64,000 bases of DNA, taken from an uncultured Senegalimassilia sp. (GTDB lineage: Bacteria; Actinomycetota; Coriobacteriia; Coriobacteriales; Eggerthellaceae). The notes below the pieces were generated by a model, which worked only from the letters and a program-made list of their open reading frames with translations, had not been told where the DNA came from and ran no database searches. This document shows positions 41,814 to 50,857 of the stretch, one piece after another (the first letter of the stretch is position 1; every line of letters begins with the position of its first letter). The stretch lies in the NCBI GenBank assembly GCA_934630815.1, contig CAKTWI010000009.1, positions 1-64,000 on the forward strand, read 5' to 3'. A program made the position numbers and the translations under genes.

Positions 41814-42791
41814 TTACAGTGTATCAATCAAGGCTAATGCATCGTCTGCAAGTGCGGCGGTATCCCCCGAATCTGCGCAAAGCCAATGAATCCGCGAATC
41901 TTTTCTAAACCACGTGCGCTGACGTTTGGCGTATCGGCACGTGGACACCTTTATGGATTCGATTGCCTCTTCCATGCTGGTTCGGCCATCAAGTGCAGCG
42001 ACTATCTCCTTGTATCCGATCGCCTGCGGCGCAGTGATTCCATCGCGGAAGCCAGATGCAAGCAAAGTTTCCACTTCTTGGATAAGTCCGTTGGCTACCA
42101 TGGAGTCAACACGTGTTCGAATACGTGCGCGTAAAACATCGGGGTCAACCGCTAACCCGACGAAAATTGCGGGGACCCATTGTGGTAAGGATTGGAGCCG
42201 TTGCTTTTGAACGGCGTAGCTATCTCCTGTTTCAAGCAGCTCAAAAGCGCGAACCACACGTTTGACATCTGCCGGAGGTATTAACTGGGCGCTCTTTGGG
42301 TCGCGCTGGTGCAGTTCGTTCCACAACCGTTCGGGGCCATGCTCTGCAGCGAATGCATTCCAGTGATTTCGGACTGGATTATCGATCTGCTCGCCATCGG
42401 GGAACTCATAGGCATCGATGGCTGCGCGAACGTAAAAACCAGTACCACCAGCCAAAATGCTGCGCTTGCCCTTTGACTCGATTTCTACGAAACTCTGACG
42501 CGCATACGTTTGGAACAAAGCCGCGGAGAATGGCTCCCCAGGATCGACCAAATCGAAGCCATAATGGGGTACCAGTCGCTCGCTCGCGGGAAGTTTGCCC
42601 GTTCCGATATCCATGCCGCGGTACACCTGCATGGAGTCGGCGCTTACCACTTCCCCATCCAAATGCGTTGCGATAAGTTGCGCGACATCGGTCTTCCCTG
42701 AAGCAGTAGGGCCTACCACGCAAATCACTGGTTGTGAGAGAGCTGCCACCGCCGCGTTTGCGGTTGCAGCAGTCTTTGAGGCGTTATTCAA
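41814..42791 (-). CDS. miaA: tRNA dimethylallyltransferase
   Basis: This 325-residue enzyme adds the isopentenyl group to A37 of UNN-reading tRNAs. The P-loop GPTASGKT is at residues 27-34, followed by VSADSMQVYRGMDIGTGKLP, and LAGGTGFYVRA. A C-terminal tRNA-binding part contains the FVGLAVDPDVLRARI segment. It overlaps the end of miaB by eight bases, so the two consecutive modification steps (MiaA, then MiaB methylthiolation) are encoded together, although in the reverse order of action. Confidence 0.96.
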   Translation of the reverse strand: MNNASKTAATANAAVAALSQPVICVVGPTASGKTDVAQLIATHLDGEVVSADSMQVYRGMDIGTGKLPASERLVPHYGFDLVDPGEPFSAALFQTYARQSFVEIESKGKRSILAGGTGFYVRAAIDAYEFPDGEQIDNPVRNHWNAFAAEHGPERLWNELHQRDPKSAQLIPPADVKRVVRAFELLETGDSYAVQKQRLQSLPQWVPAIFVGLAVDPDVLRARIRTRVDSMVANGLIQEVETLLASGFRDGITAPQAIGYKEIVAALDGRTSMEEAIESIKVSTCRYAKRQRTWFRKDSRIHWLCADSGDTAALADDALALIDTL

Positions 42792-44139
42792 CGATATCGC
42801 CGGCCAAATACCAGGTTTTTGCTTCGTTAATTTGAACGTTGACGATGCTTCCAGCTAATTGTTCGGGTGTTTTGCCGGCAGGAACCGGCGCATGTACCGT
42901 TTGGTTCTTCGGGCTTTTACCGGCAATAAGCAGCTCGTCTCGCTTCGATGAGCCCTCAACCAAAACCGGGATGGTCGTTCCCAGGTCAAGCTGGTTTTTC
43001 TCGAAAGCATGAGCCTGAACGATATCGACCAGGCGATCGAATCGTTTCTGAATCACCTCATGAGGGGTGTTATCCTCCATACTTGCAGCAGGAGTCCCCT
43101 CTCGCTTGGAATAAATAAAGGTGAATACCTGGTGGTACCCGACCTCATCGACCAGACGAGCCGTGTCCATGAAGTCTTTTTCGGTTTCGCCCGGGAATCC
43201 TACGATGATGTCGGTAGACAGGGCGATATCGGGGCAAGCATCGCGCAATTTGCTGACGAGCTCCCGGTAATGCGCCGAGGTGTAGCGACGATTCATCAGC
43301 TGCAAAATACGATCAGAGCCGGATTGCGCCGGGAGATGCAGTGCCGGCATAAGCGAACGCAGCGAGCCGAACTGTGCGATAACCTCATCGGACAGATCTT
43401 TGGGATGGCTGGTGGCGAAACGCAAGCGCTCAACCCCCGTCTCGTCAAGAGCTTTGAGGATTTGAGCGAAACGAGGGCTGCCATACAGGTCGCGTCCATA
43501 TGAGTTGACGTTTTGACCAAGCAGCGTGATCTCCTTCACACCAGCTGCTACATAACGTTCTGCTTCGGCGACAATATCTTCAATTGGACGCGATTTTTCC
43601 CGACCGCGCACGTAAGGAACGATGCAGTACGTGCAGAAGTTATTGCATCCAATGGTAATGGGCAGCCACGCAGCCCACGAATGTTCACGGCTTGTCGGGA
43701 GTTCGGTCGGAAAGGAGGAAGAAGCATCGAGCACCTCAACCTGATGACCGCCTTCTTCTATAGCTGCTTGAAGCAGATGCGGCAGCGAAGCTAAATTATG
43801 CGTGCCGAAGACCACATCAAGATGAGGGAGCTTTTTCGTCAGCTCATTACCATCGCGTTGGCCGATGCAGCCACCTACCGCAACGATTCTCTTGCTTAGC
43901 GGGGACCCGCTTCTCACGGGAGTGTTCTTCAGCGATGCAACCTGACCGTACAAACGAGTATCTGCCGCTTCGCGCACGCAGCATGTCATGTAAATCAGGA
44001 TATCGGCTTCCTCTACGGTGTCGACCATAAGGCCGCCGAGGCCTTCCAGCATGCCCGCAATACGTTCGGAGTCATGCTTGTTCATCTGGCATCCGAAGGT
44101 GCGGACGCAAAAAGTCATATTCATGAATGGTGTGTGCAT
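42784..44139 (-). CDS. miaB: tRNA-2-methylthio-N6-dimethylallyladenosine synthase
   Basis: A 451-residue radical-SAM methylthiotransferase acting on i6A37 of tRNA. The UPF0004 N-terminal domain has three cluster cysteines (FGCQMNKHDSE, MTCCVRE, VGGCIGQRDG). The radical-SAM motif is GCNNFCTYCIVPYVRGRE (C-x3-C-x2-C). A C-terminal TRAM domain follows. The start is uncertain: ATG at 44139, 44124 or 44118 are in frame and none has a clear ribosome-binding site. RimO at 50858 is its paralogue for ribosomal protein S12. Confidence 0.95.
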   Translation of the reverse strand: MHTPFMNMTFCVRTFGCQMNKHDSERIAGMLEGLGGLMVDTVEEADILIYMTCCVREAADTRLYGQVASLKNTPVRSGSPLSKRIVAVGGCIGQRDGNELTKKLPHLDVVFGTHNLASLPHLLQAAIEEGGHQVEVLDASSSFPTELPTSREHSWAAWLPITIGCNNFCTYCIVPYVRGREKSRPIEDIVAEAERYVAAGVKEITLLGQNVNSYGRDLYGSPRFAQILKALDETGVERLRFATSHPKDLSDEVIAQFGSLRSLMPALHLPAQSGSDRILQLMNRRYTSAHYRELVSKLRDACPDIALSTDIIVGFPGETEKDFMDTARLVDEVGYHQVFTFIYSKREGTPAASMEDNTPHEVIQKRFDRLVDIVQAHAFEKNQLDLGTTIPVLVEGSSKRDELLIAGKSPKNQTVHAPVPAGKTPEQLAGSIVNVQINEAKTWYLAGDIVE

Positions 44140-44190
44140 ATGGATATAGTTCCGATCGAATCGAGAATAACAGCGCTATGTGAAATGAAG

Positions 44191-44520
44191 TTACTCGCCA
44201 AGAGCGGAATCGGCGATTGGCGTGCCGTGCGTATATCGAGGCTCTACGGCGAAGCGGATGGCCGTGCGATATTCGCCATCGATCACGATGTCGGCAAATG
44301 AAGGAATGCAGGCGATCTCGATGCCGATAGGTGACAAGAATCCTCGAGAGATGGCGATCGCTTTCACGGCTTGATTCACGGCGCCGGCGCCGACAGCTTG
44401 GATCTCAACGCCAACGCCGTCTTTCACCATGCCGGCAATTGCGCCCGCAACTGATGCGGGGGAAGATTTTGAGGAAACTTTCAAACACCCTGATTCCGGG
44501 GCTTGTTGTTCGGCATTCAT
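44191..44520 (-). CDS. spoVS: SpoVS-like protein
   Basis: A 109-residue protein whose residues 12-97 match stage V sporulation protein S: LKVSSKSSPASVAGAIAGMV, GAVNQAVKAIAISRGFL, and a final RTAIRFAVEP. SpoVS is an Alba-like nucleic-acid-binding family, also found in non-sporulating bacteria. About 22 extra residues follow at the C-terminus. ATG 44520 is chosen over the upstream one because AAAGGTGA precedes it and the extension is not SpoVS-like. It sits between a GHKL ATPase gene and miaB, an order shared in part with Bacillus (rny-ymdB-spoVS, with miaB nearby). Confidence 0.93.
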   Translation of the reverse strand: MNAEQQAPESGCLKVSSKSSPASVAGAIAGMVKDGVGVEIQAVGAGAVNQAVKAIAISRGFLSPIGIEIACIPSFADIVIDGEYRTAIRFAVEPRYTHGTPIADSALGE

Positions 44521-44628
44521 GCATTCACCTTTTCGTGTTCTGTTTGACGTGTGTTTCGGCGTATTCAAATGCAAGTTAAATTGTAGCTATAACGAAATCC
44601 GTCCGCAACATGATGTGGAGGGCCTGCG

Positions 44629-45732
44629 CTAAGACTGCACGAGCACGGGTATGGTGATGTGGATGGCATCCTTGCTTACCCTGATGTGCGGTTCGACGCC
44701 CGCATCAAGATAATATGCATCGGCCAACTCTGCGTACGCCTGCGATATCTGGCGGGCGAAACGGGCAGCATCTTCGTCTGCAACCTTCAATCCTTTTGCG
44801 TGTCGGGGCGTAGCAGCTTTTCTTTGAGTGTCGGCTCCTTCTTTTCCGAGGGTATCGGTTGTCCGCAGACCTTCGATTTTGATTTTTGCCAGCAATGGGG
44901 ATAACGGTGCGATCTGGCCATCGAGAATACGCCGAGCAGAACGTTCGGACATCAATAGCCCAAGAGATTCAGCGGTTCGATGAAACGCCGGAAGACTCGA
45001 GCATGCGGACAGGCGCTTGCACACTGGCAATCGGGGATCGTTTTCTCCGGAAAGCCTCTCTTCCGCAGAAAGCTTGCCGAGCCCAAAAGCATACAGCGTT
45101 GCCGCGATATCCGTTGAGGAACCGATGAACACATTGACGGCAGCACGAGATTCGATGGCGAATTCGCACGTGGTTCGCAGGATATTCTTCGGGCCGCGCA
45201 CTGCCACCGTCCCTGCTTCATTGAGTTCGAACGTCGGAAAGCTCGATTGGTCGGTTTTTTCTGGGAGCTTGGTAAGATCCGTTTGAATGACGAATGCCGA
45301 CCCAAGGCCCGAATCCGATGACGAAATTGTTGCAGATTCGGCGTTCACCGCGATTGAATACAAAGCCATGCCTCGGCCGTGTACGCCCCATTTGTCCATA
45401 TGCATGGAGTCAAGCTTTGAGGTAACGCGCGGTTCGAAAACCGTGCGCTGCAGGTGCTTCGGAACGCCGTCCCCGTCGTCGATCATGACGATTCGCCTGG
45501 TTGTTCCTTCGCGGGTGCAAGCTACAAAAATATTCGACGCTTGAGCATCGCGTGCATTTCGAAGCATTTCGATGATGATGTCCTCAGAAGATCGGATATC
45601 CTGCGCCGCTTGTCGGCGCTCTGCTTCCGAGCTGCGTAAACGAACGAAGCCACCTCCGAGATCGGTTTCGACTCGAAGGTGGCCTTCTCCGCAAACGTCT
45701 TCGATAAACGAGGCAAGGTTGCCGTCGCCCAT
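44629..45732 (-). CDS. GHKL-type ATP-binding protein (MutL/Hsp90-like N-terminal fold), unknown role
   Basis: A 367-residue protein with a Bergerat ATP-binding fold: N box EMLRNARDAQA (Glu55, Asn59), G1 DDGDG (85-89), then FEPRVTSKLD and the G2/lid WGVHGRGMALYSI (115-127). The lid pattern recalls the TSK...GFRGEAL segment of MutL. There is no phosphoacceptor domain, so it is not a histidine kinase. Residues 190-367 match nothing I know; one Lys/Ala/Thr-rich stretch near 300-315 looks like a linker. It lies 15 bases after rny and directly before spoVS, suggesting a role in RNA turnover or nucleoid/RNA-binding assemblies. That is inference. Confidence 0.75.
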   Translation of the reverse strand: MGDGNLASFIEDVCGEGHLRVETDLGGGFVRLRSSEAERRQAAQDIRSSEDIIIEMLRNARDAQASNIFVACTREGTTRRIVMIDDGDGVPKHLQRTVFEPRVTSKLDSMHMDKWGVHGRGMALYSIAVNAESATISSSDSGLGSAFVIQTDLTKLPEKTDQSSFPTFELNEAGTVAVRGPKNILRTTCEFAIESRAAVNVFIGSSTDIAATLYAFGLGKLSAEERLSGENDPRLPVCKRLSACSSLPAFHRTAESLGLLMSERSARRILDGQIAPLSPLLAKIKIEGLRTTDTLGKEGADTQRKAATPRHAKGLKVADEDAARFARQISQAYAELADAYYLDAGVEPHIRVSKDAIHITIPVLVQS

Positions 45733-45747
45733 AGTTGACGCCTTTCG

Positions 45748-47301
45748 TTATTTTGCGATACCGATAGCTCGGCTCTCGCGGATGACAACGACTTTGACCT
45801 GGCCGGGATACTGCATCTCGTCTTCAATGCGCTTGGCGATATCATGAGCCAAAACGGTGGTTTGAGCCTCATCAACCACTTCTGGTTGCACCATAACGCG
45901 AACCTCGCGTCCAGCCTGGATTGCGTAAGTGCGCTCAACGCCCTTGTAGGAATTAGCGATTTCCTCAAGCTTTTCCAGACGCTTAATATAGGCGTCCAGG
46001 GTTTCCTTACGAGCACCGGGACGTGCCGCGGAAACGGCATCGGCGGCTTGCACAAGCACGTCGAGGACGCTGTTGGGCTCGACGTCGTTGTGATGTGCCT
46101 CGATTGCATGCACGATGGACGGCTTTTCCCCGAATCGACGGGCAAGGTCGGCGCCGATGACCGCATGGCTGCCCTCGACTTCATGGTCGACGGCCTTACC
46201 GAGGTCATGAAGAAGGCCCGCACGCTTTGCCGGAACAGGGTCAAGGCCAAGCTCAGACGCCATGACTCCGGACAGATACGCAACTTCCAGCGAGTGGTTA
46301 AGAACGTTTTGACCATACGAGGTACGGTAACGCAAGCGTCCAAGCGTACGCACGAGCTCGGGATGCAGGTCATGGATTCCTGTATCGAATGCAGCCTGAT
46401 CGCCGGCTTCCTGTACGCGCTGGTTCACAAGCTTCTCGGCCTTGCTGAACATTTCTTCGATGCGGGCGGGATGGATACGACCGTCAGCGATGAGGTTCTC
46501 CATGGTCACGCGACCGATTTCGCGGCGCACCGGATCGAAGCAGGAGATGGTGACGCATTCCGGCGTGTCATCGATGATGAGGTTGGTGCCAGTAAGCTGT
46601 TCGAAAGAGCGGATATTTCGACCTTCGCGACCGATGATGCGACCCTTCAGGTCATCAGAAGGGATATGGATTGCAGAAACGGTTGTTTCCGCCGTATGGT
46701 CCGCAGCGACACGTTGGATGGCAAGGCTGAGAATGGAGCGGGCTTTCTTGTCCGCCTCAGCCTTGGTGCGGGCCTCGGAATCGCGGATGATGGCAGCGGA
46801 CTGATGCGCAACTTCATCTTTGAGCGTATCGAGCAGTTCGGTCTTTGCTTCGTCGGCGGTCATGCCCGCGACTTGCTGCAAGCGAATACCGATTTGCTCT
46901 TCGGATTCATCGAGATCGCGCTGACGGCGGTCGAGCTGGCCTTGCATAGAAGAGATCTGATGCTCTCGGGAGTCCAGAGACTTCTCACGCGTGTCCAGCG
47001 ACTCAACGCGGCGATCAAGAGACTCTTCGCGCTGATTGACGCGCTGTTCTGCAGCGCGCACCTCCTTCAAGCGCTCCTTGTTCTCTGCCTGGGCCTCCTG
47101 GCGAAGTCGCAATGCTTCGTCCTTGGCTTCGACAACCGCTTCGCGACGCAAAGTTTCCGCCTGGCGTTTTGCGTCTTCGACAACGGTATGAGCTTCGTCG
47201 GCAGCGCGCTGGGCCGTGGATTTGGCGACGAATTTGTTGATGACGAAACCGGCGGCGATGCCGACGACGGCGCCAACGATAAGCCAAATGATGGATTCCA
47301 T
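45748..47301 (-). CDS. rny: Ribonuclease Y
   Basis: A 517-residue membrane-anchored endoribonuclease that initiates mRNA decay. It has an N-terminal membrane helix ([18 protein letters not shown]), a long coiled coil to about residue 185, a KH domain ([23 protein letters not shown]), and an HD domain with His365-Asp366 ([12 protein letters not shown]). AAAGGGGG lies seven bases before the ATG. The recX terminator upstream means it has its own promoter in 47302-47510, where the inverted repeat GTGCC-GTATAA-GGCAC (47436-47451) is also found. RNase J and PNPase are encoded in the same window. Confidence 0.97.
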   Translation of the reverse strand: MESIIWLIVGAVVGIAAGFVINKFVAKSTAQRAADEAHTVVEDAKRQAETLRREAVVEAKDEALRLRQEAQAENKERLKEVRAAEQRVNQREESLDRRVESLDTREKSLDSREHQISSMQGQLDRRQRDLDESEEQIGIRLQQVAGMTADEAKTELLDTLKDEVAHQSAAIIRDSEARTKAEADKKARSILSLAIQRVAADHTAETTVSAIHIPSDDLKGRIIGREGRNIRSFEQLTGTNLIIDDTPECVTISCFDPVRREIGRVTMENLIADGRIHPARIEEMFSKAEKLVNQRVQEAGDQAAFDTGIHDLHPELVRTLGRLRYRTSYGQNVLNHSLEVAYLSGVMASELGLDPVPAKRAGLLHDLGKAVDHEVEGSHAVIGADLARRFGEKPSIVHAIEAHHNDVEPNSVLDVLVQAADAVSAARPGARKETLDAYIKRLEKLEEIANSYKGVERTYAIQAGREVRVMVQPEVVDEAQTTVLAHDIAKRIEDEMQYPGQVKVVVIRESRAIGIAK

Positions 47302-47513
47302 GCTTGTCCCCCTTTCGAGTTTGGACGGGTACTGTGGGTTTCATAGGTTCCATTGCATAAAAAATCCCGGCATAACCGGGCAAGAGCGTACGTGCGCAAC
47401 GATTGGACGTATACATTTGTTTATATATTCCAACAGTGCCGTATAAGGCACGATAGCTCAGGCTTGCTTTTCATGATAAAGGTTCTCTTTCAAATGGAAA
47501 AGAGCAAGTGAGC

Positions 47514-47549
47514 AAAAAAGCCGGTTCTACAGGAGAAACCGGCTTTTTA
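47514..47549 (-). terminator. Terminator of the recA-recX transcript
   Basis: Minus-strand AAAAAGCCGGTT, 10-base loop, AACCGGCTTTTTT (47548-47514). A-rich and T-rich flanks make it effective in both directions. Confidence 0.9.
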
Positions 47550-47567
47550 ATTTGAAGATGTCGAGAT

Positions 47568-48314
47568 TTAACAAGTTTCGAGGGTGGCGCAATCATACTG
47601 CTCCGCGAATATTCGAGCAGCCGATGCTGCTACACCTGATTCATAGCCTTTCTGCACGAGCTTTCGATATGCGGCTTCGCGGATTCGTTTGGCTTTCGGC
47701 GGTTTAGCGGCAAGCAGGCTTAATGCTCGGGCTAGCTCATCGGGGCCTGAATCGGGGAACAACGCTTCCTGATACGCTGGCACGTTATGGGGATCAATGT
47801 CAGCCTGCTTAAGCTCGAACGCAATGCCGCGCAGGCCCTTTCCCTGAGACAGTCTGCTTCGAACCAAAACATCTGCGTAGCGTTCATCACTTACAAGCCC
47901 GCAGTCGATTGCGCGTTGTACCGCCTCGGAAGCGATACGATCTTCATACCCGCTTGCCAACAGCCGCTCATACAGCAGGGCGCTGGCATGCTCGCGCATG
48001 CACAGCAATCGTTGGATCTTCGCAAATGCCGAATCTGCTTGATCGCGATCGGCATCCGATTGCATTGACCCCCCGAAGGGTAGCTTATCGTTTTCGGAAT
48101 CGCCTAAGGTCGTACACCCCGCAGACCAAGACACTGGCGTTTGCTGGATTTCGGTGATGGCATCTTCCCTGCACTCGCGTTTGTCGGGGCGCGAAGGGCT
48201 GCCTTCGGCTTGCAGTGCATGGGCCTCAGAACGCACATACACACTCGAACCGTCTTCGATGGCTTTGATCTGCGCACGCAAATTCGCAATGCTTTGCGCC
48301 CTTGCATCAATCAT
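47568..48314 (-). CDS. recX: RecX family regulator of RecA
   Basis: A 248-residue protein. Residues 90-248 carry the RecX helical repeats (LCMREHASALLYERLLASGYED, CGLVSDERYADVLVRSRLSQGKGLRGIAFELKQ, a final LVQKGYESGVAASAARI). The first 90 residues are a variable, probably flexible extension. RecX limits RecA filament growth. Its ATG is two bases after the recA stop, so it is co-transcribed and under the same SOS control. Confidence 0.9.
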   Translation of the reverse strand: MIDARAQSIANLRAQIKAIEDGSSVYVRSEAHALQAEGSPSRPDKRECREDAITEIQQTPVSWSAGCTTLGDSENDKLPFGGSMQSDADRDQADSAFAKIQRLLCMREHASALLYERLLASGYEDRIASEAVQRAIDCGLVSDERYADVLVRSRLSQGKGLRGIAFELKQADIDPHNVPAYQEALFPDSGPDELARALSLLAAKPPKAKRIREAAYRKLVQKGYESGVAASAARIFAEQYDCATLETC

Positions 48315-48316
48315 GG

Positions 48317-49375
48317 CTATTTCTTGCCCTTAGGCTTTGCTACGGGATTGACGGCATCGAAGTCTTCCTGCTCTTTCGTGATGATCGGGATATCGAACGC
48401 CTCTCGAACCTTCGTTTCCAGTTCTTCTCGCAAATCGGGATTCTCTTTCAACGTATGCTTCGCCGCTTCGCGTCCTTGTCCTAGGCGCTCTTCGCCATAC
48501 GTGTACCAAGCACCGGATTTCTTGGCGACTCCAGCTTCAACCGCCATATCGACGATACAACCCTCACGCGAAATGCCCTCACCGTACATAAGGTCGAATT
48601 CTGCCTGACGAAACGGAGGCGCAACCTTGTTCTTGACGACCTTGGCGCGAACGCGGTTTCCCACGATCTCGCCATCGCGTTTGATGGAGTCGATGCGACG
48701 TACGTCGATTCGAACGCTGGAGAAGAACTTCAGAGCACGACCGCCTGTTGTGGTTTCGGGATTGCCGAACATCACGCCGATTTTCTCACGCAGCTGATTG
48801 ATGAAGATACACGTGGTATTCGATTTGGAAAGCGAGCCGGCAAGCTTTCGAAGAGCTTGGGACATCAGCCTTGCTTGCAGACCAACGGTGGTATCGCCGA
48901 TCTCGCCCTCGATTTCTGCTCGGGGAACCAATGCCGCGACGGAGTCGATGACGACGCAGTCGATTGCACCCGAGCGAACGAGCATATCGCAGATTTCGAG
49001 CGCTTGCTCGCCAAAATCGGGCTGGGAGATAAGGACGTCATCGATATCCACGCCAAGTCGAGCCGCATAGACCGGATCGAGCGCATGTTCCGCGTCGATG
49101 AACGCCACGACACCGCCGAGTGCTTGCGCCTCGGCGAGGATTTGCAGCGCAAGCGTGGTTTTACCGCTGGACTCTGGTCCGTACACCTCGATGATTCGAC
49201 CACGCGGAACGCCGCCGATACCCAGCGCGGCATCAAGCGGCAATGCGCCGGTGGGTATAGCGCCGATGTTCAGGTCATGGCCGCCATCTCCGTATTTCAT
49301 GATGGAGCCTTTGCCGAACTTTGACTCGATTTGGTCGGTTGTGACCTTGAGCATCTTGGTTTTTTCTTCGTTCAT
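48317..49375 (-). CDS. recA: Recombinase RecA
   Basis: The 352-residue strand-exchange ATPase. Walker A is GPESSGKTT at about residues 66-74, with [27 protein letters not shown] (Walker B), [31 protein letters not shown] and a Lys-rich tail. It starts at ATG 49375 behind GGAAGGG. The promoter carries a LexA box between -35 and -10. Confidence 0.99.
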   Translation of the reverse strand: MNEEKTKMLKVTTDQIESKFGKGSIMKYGDGGHDLNIGAIPTGALPLDAALGIGGVPRGRIIEVYGPESSGKTTLALQILAEAQALGGVVAFIDAEHALDPVYAARLGVDIDDVLISQPDFGEQALEICDMLVRSGAIDCVVIDSVAALVPRAEIEGEIGDTTVGLQARLMSQALRKLAGSLSKSNTTCIFINQLREKIGVMFGNPETTTGGRALKFFSSVRIDVRRIDSIKRDGEIVGNRVRAKVVKNKVAPPFRQAEFDLMYGEGISREGCIVDMAVEAGVAKKSGAWYTYGEERLGQGREAAKHTLKENPDLREELETKVREAFDIPIITKEQEDFDAVNPVAKPKGKK

Positions 49376-49417
49376 GCGCTGGTTACCCTTCCTTTGCGCC
49401 GCTTTGCAACGCTATTG

Positions 49418-49445
49418 ATTATACGAACGCCTGTTTCATAGTCAA
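49418..49445 (-). promoter_or_regulatory. recA promoter with LexA box
   Basis: Minus-strand TTGACT (49445-49440), 16-bp spacer, TATAAT (49423-49418). The spacer contains the SOS box, which reads CGAAC-GCCT-GTTTC on the plus strand (49424-49437). Confidence 0.85.
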
Positions 49446-49468
49446 GTACCAAATACAAACATTGGTAC
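49446..49468. repeat. Inverted repeat directly upstream of the recA -35
   Basis: GTACCAA, nine-base spacer, TTGGTAC. Its position immediately upstream of the -35 suggests a protein-binding site; it does not match the LexA box. Confidence 0.45.
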
Positions 49469-49520
49469 GACTATTACCATCATAGCTCCAGCTTCTTACA
49501 CAACCCTTGCCCGAAATACC

Positions 49521-49566
49521 GAACAGGTTCACCTGAACCTTACATGGTCATCTGGTGAACCTGTTC
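49521..49566. terminator. Large hairpin between pgsA-cinA and recA
   Basis: GAACAGGTTCACC (49521-49533) and its exact complement (49554-49566) enclose 20 bases. The left part is also a palindrome by itself (GGTTCACCTGAACC, 49526-49539). It probably ends the rimO-pgsA-cinA transcript, although no T run follows on the minus strand. Confidence 0.5.
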
Positions 49567-49630
49567 AATTTGGTTGCTGTTGTCGACGCTTCAGCGTATC
49601 GCTTGCGCCGTTGTACGCAAAGGGGCAAAC

Positions 49631-50854
49631 CTAGCTTGATGCTTGCTGCCGCCCGCATACCGCTGCATCGATCATACGCAGCGCCTCACAGGTAGTCTGC
49701 ATGCGAACCTGGTTGCGATCACCCTCGAAATGCTTCCGCTGTGCAGTAATCCCGGCGTCACTTGCACAGGCGAAGCAGATGGTCCCGACGGGCTTTCCCG
49801 GTTCCGCCCCGGACGGGCCCGCGATACCGGTAACGGCTACGGCTACGTTACAGGCGAGGTCTTTACGGGCGCCCTGCGCCATGTGACGGGCAACCTGCGT
49901 GCTGACCACGCCGAATTCGCTGATAACCGATTCGGGCACATCGAGAACGTCGGTTTTCACGCCGGTCGCATAGCTGGCTATCCCGCCTCGCACAACGGCG
50001 GAGCTTCCGGAAACCGAAGTCAATGCAGCGCTGATCATGCCGCCGGTAAGGCTTTCGGCGGTACCGATGGTTATGCCTCGCTCGCAGGCGTGGGAAACAA
50101 CCTGGGCCGCAAGACGCTCGATATCTGCAGCCTCAACGGTGCCTTGTGCTTCTTCGACGCCTTCTCCGTGCGGGCTTTCAGCCTTTTCCTTACGCTTTGC
50201 CCGCTTGGAGGGCCCCAAACCGATAAGCTCACGAGCCTTGGAGATGTAATCGAGCATAGATACCACCGTGAGCAGCAAGGCGATTGCCATGACGATCCAG
50301 CTGATCACCCACATCACGTCAGAAAACGCCTCGACGAGCGTGCCCATCATGTAGCTGTCCTTGATGGTGAACAACACGATGGCGATCATCTGGAACACCG
50401 TTTTGAACTTACCGTACCAGCTGGCGGAGATGACGGTGCCCTTGCTGGCCGCCACCATGCGCACACCGGATACGATGAACTCGCGCGCGACGATGATAAG
50501 CGCAACCCAACTGGGCAGCGATCCCAGCTCGATCAACGCCAAGAGGGCTGCCATTACCAAGATCTTATCGGCAAGCGGATCCATGAACTTGCCGAAGTCG
50601 GTGACTTCGCCACGGCTTCGCGCCAAATACCCATCCAGCCAGTCCGTACAAGAGATCAGCACGAAGATGGCTGCGGCGATGAGGCTTTTGGAGTGTTCGG
50701 CCAAATCGGGCAGATGAAACCATTGCGGCCAAGGGCTCAAGAGCACGACGACGAACACGGGAACCAAACATATGCGGATGAGCGTGACGATGTTAGCCGG
50801 GGTCCACAAGTTTGTAGCAGCTTGCGGCGCGGCTTCCACTTGCAGCTTGTGCAT
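49631..50854 (-). CDS. Fusion of phosphatidylglycerophosphate synthase (PgsA) and CinA C-terminal amidase domain (PncC)
   Basis: A 407-residue protein of two enzymes. Residues 15-205 are a PgsA: TPANIVTLIRICLVPVFV, then the CDP-alcohol motif DWLDGYLARSRGEVTDFGK with FMDPLADK, and four to five membrane helices. A charged linker (SKRAKRKEKAESPHGEG) leads to residues 240-405, a CinA C-terminal domain with AESLTGGMISAALTSVSGSS and AVTGIAGPSGAEPGKPVGT, the nicotinamide-nucleotide amidase family. The two genes are neighbours upstream of recA in Bacillus; here no stop or start separates them. Whether the chain stays intact is unknown. A second PgsA-like protein is at 20424. Confidence 0.9.
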   Translation of the reverse strand: MHKLQVEAAPQAATNLWTPANIVTLIRICLVPVFVVVLLSPWPQWFHLPDLAEHSKSLIAAAIFVLISCTDWLDGYLARSRGEVTDFGKFMDPLADKILVMAALLALIELGSLPSWVALIIVAREFIVSGVRMVAASKGTVISASWYGKFKTVFQMIAIVLFTIKDSYMMGTLVEAFSDVMWVISWIVMAIALLLTVVSMLDYISKARELIGLGPSKRAKRKEKAESPHGEGVEEAQGTVEAADIERLAAQVVSHACERGITIGTAESLTGGMISAALTSVSGSSAVVRGGIASYATGVKTDVLDVPESVISEFGVVSTQVARHMAQGARKDLACNVAVAVTGIAGPSGAEPGKPVGTICFACASDAGITAQRKHFEGDRNQVRMQTTCEALRMIDAAVCGRQQASS

Positions 50855-50857
50855 GGG

